Part shown: positions 6,560-10,072 of the stretch, in pieces
Layout: the number at the start of each line of letters is the position of its first letter
Numbering within the stretch: the stretch's first letter is position 1
From: Pseudomonadota bacterium
GTDB lineage: Bacteria > Pseudomonadota > Gammaproteobacteria > UBA5335
Assembly: GCA_002862965.1 (NCBI GenBank)
Contig: PKCW01000328.1
Span: 1-10,072, forward strand
Direction of reading: 5' to 3'
DNA: 10,072 nt
The notes under the pieces: generated by a model
What the model was told of the DNA's origin: nothing
Database searches by the model: none
Seen by the model: the letters and a program-made list of their open reading frames with translations, nothing else
Program-made: the position numbers and the translations under genes

Positions 6560-9262
6560 TCAATCCAGCCGCCCATGGCAGTGCTTGAATTTCTTGCCGG
6601 AACCGCAGGGACAGGGCTCGTTGCGCCCCACCTTGCGATCGACGCGCACGGGCGTCTGCGACCCCGGGCCGGGTTCCTGCGCGTCCGGCGCCTCGCCGTC
6701 GGCCAGGGCGCTGGCGGCGGCATGCTCGAACTGCATGCGGATCGGCGCCGGTTCGGGCCGCATCGGCGCCTCGTCCGGCTGGAACTGGAGCTTGTGCAGG
6801 GTGAACAGCGTTTCCTGCTTGATGGCCTCCAGCATCTGCGAAAACATCTCGAAGGCTTCGCGCTTGTATTCCTGGCGCGGGTTCTTCTGGGCATAGCCGC
6901 GCAGGTGGATGCCCTGGCGCAGATAGTCCATGTTGGCCAGATGGTCGCGCCAGTGCTGGTCGATCACCCGCAGCATGACCGAGCGCTCGACGTGACGCAG
7001 CGCCTGGGAGCCGATCTGGCTCTCGGTCGCGCGATAGGTTTGCAGCAGCCGTTCGTGGATCCGTTGCGCCACCGCGGCCGGCTCGACCTGGCGATCGCTC
7101 TCGATCCAGCGGGCAATCCCCAGATCCACGCCCAGTTCCTGCCGGAAGACGGCGTCCAGCCCGGGCGGATCCCAGAGATCCTCGAGCGCATCGGGCGGCA
7201 GAAAGCGGAAGGTGATCTGCCGCACCACATCCTCGCGGATCCGCGCGATGGTTTCCGCCACGTCGCCCTGCGCCAGAAGCTCGTTGCGCTGCTGATAGAT
7301 GACCCGGCGCTGTTCGTTGGCCACATCGTCGTATTCCAGCAACTGCTTGCGGATGTCGAAGTTGTGGCCTTCCACCTTGCGCTGGGCGTTTTCGATGGCG
7401 CGCGTCACCCAGGGATGCTCCATGGCCTCGCCTTCGGTCATGCCGAGACGCTGCATCAGGCCGGACAATCGCTCGGAACCGAAGATGCGCAGCAAATCGT
7501 CTTCGAAGGAGAGATAGAAGCGGCTGGAACCCGGGTCGCCCTGGCGCCCCGCGCGGCCGCGCAACTGGTTGTCGATGCGGCGCGACTCGTGGCGTTCGCT
7601 GCCGACGATGTGCAGTCCGCCCGCCGCCAGCACCGCCTCATGCGCCTGCCGCCAGGCCGCGTCGATCGCAGCGAGTTGCTCGGGAGTCGCCTCCTCGCCC
7701 AGCTCGCGACGTGCCAGTTCGGGGTTGCCGCCCAGGATGATGTCGGTGCCGCGCCCGGCCATGTTGGTGGCGATGGTCACGGCGCCGGGGCGACCGGCCT
7801 GGGCCACGATCTCGGCTTCGCGCGCGTGCTGCTTGGCGTTGAGCACCTCGTGCTCGATGCCGTCCTTGGTGAGCAGCGCGGACAGCACTTCGGAGGCCTC
7901 GATCGAGGCCGTGCCCACCAGCACCGGCTGGCGCCGCGCCCGGCAATCCTTCACATCCGCGACGATGGCCTGGTATTTCTCGGGGCGGGTCAGGAAGACC
8001 TGATCGGGCAGATCCTTGCGCACCATCGGCCGGTTGGTGGGAATCACCACCACATCGAGACCGTAGATCTGATGGAATTCGAAGGCTTCGGTGTCGGCCG
8101 TGCCGGTCATGCCGCCGAGCTTTTCGTAGAGCCGGAAATAGTTCTGGAAGGTGATCGAGGCCAGCGTGTGGTTCTCGGCCTGGATGTCCACGCCTTCCTT
8201 GGCCTCGATGGCCTGATGCAAGCCGTCCGACCAGCGCCGGCCGGGCATGGTGCGGCCGGTGAACTCATCGACGATGACGATCTTGCCGCCCTGGATGATG
8301 TAGTGGACGTTGCGCTGGAACAGCTGGTGCGCACGCAAGGCCGCATTGACGTGGTGCATGAGGGCGATGTTGGCCGCGTCATAGAGGCTTTCGCCCGGCT
8401 CCAGGAGCCCCGCCTCGGTCAACATCTCCTCGATGTGCTGATGGCCGTCCTCGGTGAGGTGTACCTGCCGCGCCTTTTCATCCACCGAAAAATCGCCGGG
8501 GCCGTCCTCTTCCTTCTGGCGCACCAGCCGCGGCACGAGCTTGTCGATCCGCTCGTAGAGCTCCGTGCTGTCGTCGGTGGCGCCGGAGATGATCAGCGGC
8601 GTGCGCGCCTCGTCGATGAGGATGGAATCCACCTCGTCGATGATGGCGTAATGCAGCGGGCGCTGGACGCGCTCTTCCGGGCGGAAGGCCATGTTGTCGC
8701 GCAGATAATCGAAGCCGAATTCGTTGTTGGTGCCATAGGTGATGTCCGCGGCATAGGCGGCGCGTTTCTCATCCGGCGTCTGCCCTGCCCCGATCACCCC
8801 CACCGTCAGCCCCAGATATTCATAGAGGGGCTTCATCCAGGCGGCGTCGCGGCTGGCGAGATAGTCGTTCACCGTCACCACGTGCACGCCCTTGCCGGGG
8901 AGTGCGTTGAGGTAGACGGCCAGTGTCCCCACCAGCGTCTTGCCCTCGCCGGTGCGCATTTCCGCGATCTTGCCCTGATGCAGCACCATGCCGCCCATCA
9001 TCTGGACGTCGTAGTGGCGCATGTTCATCACCCGTTTGCCGGCTTCGCGCACCACGGCAAAGGCTTCCGGAAGCAAGCTGTCGAGCGCCTCTCCCTTCGC
9101 CAGACGGGCCCGGAACTCAGCCGTCCGGGCACCCAGCCGGGCGTCCGGCAAGGCGGCGGTGGAATCTTCCAATCCGTTGATTTTATGGACCACCTTCGCG
9201 AGCCGGTTCACATTGCGCTGGTGGCTGCTGCCGAAGATCAGTTTGAGTGGGTTTGCAAGCAT
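6560..9262 (-). CDS. secA: SecA, preprotein translocase ATPase
   Basis: SecA is the ATP-driven motor that pushes unfolded secretory proteins through SecYEG. The 900-residue protein is complete. It begins with the typical N-terminus up to FGSSHQRN. Walker A is MRTGEGKT (102-109), Walker B is [16 protein letters not shown] (207-222) and the second RecA-like motor has [10 protein letters not shown] (499-508) and [17 protein letters not shown] (566-582). The two-helix finger and scaffold region is seen in [18 protein letters not shown] (768-785). A variable linker (about 830-876) leads to the zinc-binding SEC-C motif [13 protein letters not shown] (884-896; Cys884, Cys886, Cys895, His896), which binds SecB and lipid in relatives. 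No Shine-Dalgarno sequence is evident before the ATG at 9262. A sigma70-type promoter lies just upstream. No secM-like gene precedes it, so SecM-type secretion sensing as in Escherichia coli is not apparent. Confidence 0.99.
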   Translation of the reverse strand: MLANPLKLIFGSSHQRNVNRLAKVVHKINGLEDSTAALPDARLGARTAEFRARLAKGEALDSLLPEAFAVVREAGKRVMNMRHYDVQMMGGMVLHQGKIAEMRTGEGKTLVGTLAVYLNALPGKGVHVVTVNDYLASRDAAWMKPLYEYLGLTVGVIGAGQTPDEKRAAYAADITYGTNNEFGFDYLRDNMAFRPEERVQRPLHYAIIDEVDSILIDEARTPLIISGATDDSTELYERIDKLVPRLVRQKEEDGPGDFSVDEKARQVHLTEDGHQHIEEMLTEAGLLEPGESLYDAANIALMHHVNAALRAHQLFQRNVHYIIQGGKIVIVDEFTGRTMPGRRWSDGLHQAIEAKEGVDIQAENHTLASITFQNYFRLYEKLGGMTGTADTEAFEFHQIYGLDVVVIPTNRPMVRKDLPDQVFLTRPEKYQAIVADVKDCRARRQPVLVGTASIEASEVLSALLTKDGIEHEVLNAKQHAREAEIVAQAGRPGAVTIATNMAGRGTDIILGGNPELARRELGEEATPEQLAAIDAAWRQAHEAVLAAGGLHIVGSERHESRRIDNQLRGRAGRQGDPGSSRFYLSFEDDLLRIFGSERLSGLMQRLGMTEGEAMEHPWVTRAIENAQRKVEGHNFDIRKQLLEYDDVANEQRRVIYQQRNELLAQGDVAETIARIREDVVRQITFRFLPPDALEDLWDPPGLDAVFRQELGVDLGIARWIESDRQVEPAAVAQRIHERLLQTYRATESQIGSQALRHVERSVMLRVIDQHWRDHLANMDYLRQGIHLRGYAQKNPRQEYKREAFEMFSQMLEAIKQETLFTLHKLQFQPDEAPMRPEPAPIRMQFEHAAASALADGEAPDAQEPGPGSQTPVRVDRKVGRNEPCPCGSGKKFKHCHGRLD

Positions 9263-9324
9263 CGCGAGTGACTATGGTGGTGGATGCGCCGAACCGGGAG
9301 GCGCGACGGGCACAAGGGGACTAC

Positions 9325-9353
9325 ACCTTATGCGCGTGGGGCGTACCGGTCAA
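9325..9353 (-). promoter_or_regulatory. Sigma70-type promoter for secA and probably the genes behind it
   Basis: Read on the - strand, TTGACC (9353 to 9348) is followed after exactly 17 bases by TAAGGT (9330 to 9325). These match the -35 TTGACA at 5 of 6 and the -10 TATAAT at 3 of 6 positions, with optimal spacing, in otherwise very GC-rich DNA. Transcription would start near 9318 and give a leader of about 55 bases. The leader can form a 5-bp GC stem, GCGCC (9304-9300) with GGCGC (9290-9286). This is the only strong promoter seen ahead of the five-gene - strand series. Confidence 0.6.
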
Positions 9354-9440
9354 CGGTCTGGGATCGGGGGGAGCGGCCCGGATCGCCGCGGGTCGCTTGC
9401 CGGTGACGGCCGGCATGCGCGAGCATACGGCTTTGATTGC

Positions 9441-9445
9441 GAGGA
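9441..9445 (+). promoter_or_regulatory. Ribosome binding site deciding the dciA start
   Basis: GAGGA lies 6 bases before the GTG at 9452. It selects that codon over the in-frame TTG at 9437, which lies upstream of the GAGGA and has no such site at proper distance. It is the clearest Shine-Dalgarno sequence in the window. Confidence 0.65.
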
Positions 9446-9451
9446 CGCCGC

Positions 9452-9892
9452 GTGCCGACCGGTCCACAACGCCTGATCCGGCATCTGGGTGGCCGCAGCG
9501 AATCGGCCACCCTCATCGCGCGCGCCACCCTGCTGGCGCAGTACGACGAACGTCTGCGGGCCCATCTGCCCGAACCGCTGGACCGACACTGCGTGCTCGC
9601 CAACCTGCGGGGCAACACGGCCGTCCTGGCGGCGGACAGCGCCGCCTGGGCCAGCCGGCTGCGCTACCTCGCGCCCGCCCTGTTGCCGCGTCTGGTCGAT
9701 CTCGGGCTCGCGGTGACGCGCATCGATGTGGTGGTCATGCCGCCCCGCACGCCGCCCGCACCGCCGCGGCGCAGACCCGCATGCCCTCCCCCCACGGAGA
9801 CCGGCGACGCCATGCTGGCATTGGCCGCCCGGACGCCGGACGAGGCCCTCGCCGGCGCGCTGTACCGGCTGGCTGCCCGCAGCAAATCCTAG
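9452..9892 (+). CDS. dciA: DUF721 protein, DciA-like replicative helicase loader
   Basis: Predicted cytoplasmic protein of 146 residues. DciA helps load the replicative helicase DnaB onto DNA in the many bacteria that lack DnaC or DnaI. The DUF721 core spans about 15-96: [17 protein letters not shown] (24-40), the strand [17 protein letters not shown] (47-63), the family hallmark [11 protein letters not shown] (63-73) and a final strand [10 protein letters not shown] (88-97). It should adopt the KH-like fold of DciA. A proline- and arginine-rich linker (98-116) and a short alanine-rich helix (about 118-142) follow; DciA proteins typically have a flexible C-terminal part that contacts the helicase. 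The GTG start is supported by GAGGA at 9441. The gene is divergent from secA and convergent with lpxC, sharing a CTAG stop palindrome. The DciA role is inferred from the family, with low conservation in this short domain. Confidence 0.85.
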   Translation: MPTGPQRLIRHLGGRSESATLIARATLLAQYDERLRAHLPEPLDRHCVLANLRGNTAVLAADSAAWASRLRYLAPALLPRLVDLGLAVTRIDVVVMPPRTPPAPPRRRPACPPPTETGDAMLALAARTPDEALAGALYRLAARSKS

Positions 9893-10072
9893 GATGCGGC
9901 CGCCAGGGTGGGGGCGTAGCGCAGCGGCGCCTCGTCCGGTCGGGCGAAAGACGTGCGCTCCCACGCGTCGGGCTGGGCCAGCAATGCGCGGAGCAGGGCG
10001 TTGTTGAGACCGTGACCGGACTTGTAGCCGGTGAATGCGCCGATCAGGCCTTCGCCCAACAGGTAGAGATCC
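9889..10072 (-). CDS. lpxC: LpxC, UDP-3-O-acyl-N-acetylglucosamine deacetylase, C-terminal end (5' part outside window)
   Basis: LpxC is the zinc-dependent deacetylase that performs the first committed step of lipid A synthesis in the cytoplasm. The last 60 residues are visible, entering from the right edge. They begin [19 protein letters not shown], followed at once by [12 protein letters not shown]; the KSGH-x-LNN histidine is the conserved catalytic His near the LpxC C-terminus. A tail, [18 protein letters not shown], matches the usual end (compare WEYVTFEDDAELPLAF in Escherichia coli). The stop TAG occupies 9891 to 9889 on the - strand and overlaps the dciA stop, so there is no spacer or separate terminator between the two genes. 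Confidence 0.95.
   Translation of the reverse strand, partial: DLYLLGEGLIGAFTGYKSGHGLNNALLRALLAQPDAWERTSFARPDEAPLRYAPTLAAAS

Noticed and set aside
5651..9271. Very long open frame on the + strand, about 1200 codons, opposite secA and the start of argJ
   Set aside because: It is exactly antisense to well-supported genes, its translation is low-complexity, rich in Arg, Gly, His and Gln, with no recognisable family. Such open antisense frames are expected from GC-rich codon use.
9243..9278. TTGAGT and TATGGT as a + strand promoter for dciA
   Set aside because: The two hexamers are 24 bases apart, too far for sigma70. No better pair was found for dciA, so no promoter is annotated.
9437..9451. 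TTG at 9437 as start of dciA
   Set aside because: The GAGGA at 9441-9445 is downstream of this TTG and lies 6 bases before the GTG at 9452, which is the better start.

Overview
The window is a compact, GC-rich stretch of a proteobacterial core chromosome. The order lpxC, dciA (DUF721), secA, argJ, Nudix/ThiE fusion is typical of Gammaproteobacteria, including pseudomonads and purple-sulfur-like lineages; a betaproteobacterium cannot be fully excluded. LpxC (lipid A synthesis) shows a Gram-negative outer membrane. No mobile element, CRISPR array, tRNA or rRNA was seen, and there is almost no non-coding DNA: the largest gap is the 189 bases between secA and dciA.

Layout from left to right. (1) The C-terminal part of rimO on the + strand, entering from the left edge. 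(2) Five genes on the - strand in the transcription order secA (9262 to 6560), argJ (6556 to 5345), a Nudix-ThiE fusion gene (5343 to 4384), mprF (4322 to 1761) and an acvB/virJ-type lipoprotein gene (1764 to 391). The junctions are 3 bases, 1 base, 61 bases and a 4-base GTGA overlap, so this looks like one transcription unit or two linked ones. A good sigma70-type promoter (TTGACC, 17 bases, TAAGGT) lies in front of secA. (3) dciA on the + strand, divergent from secA. (4) The C-terminal end of lpxC on the - strand, convergent with dciA; both stop codons lie in one CTAG palindrome.

How the genes work together. lpxC, dciA, secA and argJ are housekeeping genes for lipid A synthesis, replicative helicase loading, protein export and arginine synthesis. 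The Nudix-ThiE protein is probably a nucleotide-pool cleaning enzyme with an unexplained ThiE-like tail. The least ordinary part is the mprF-acvB pair. MprF adds an amino acid (lysine or alanine) to phosphatidylglycerol and flips the product. The AcvB/VirJ-type lipoprotein is probably the hydrolase that removes it again in the periplasm. Together they would form a make-and-erase module for membrane charge, placed here behind secA and argJ. Synthase/hydrolase pairs of this kind are known in Agrobacterium, Rhizobium and Pseudomonas, so the pair is not new; its placement and the lipoprotein form of the hydrolase deserve a look.
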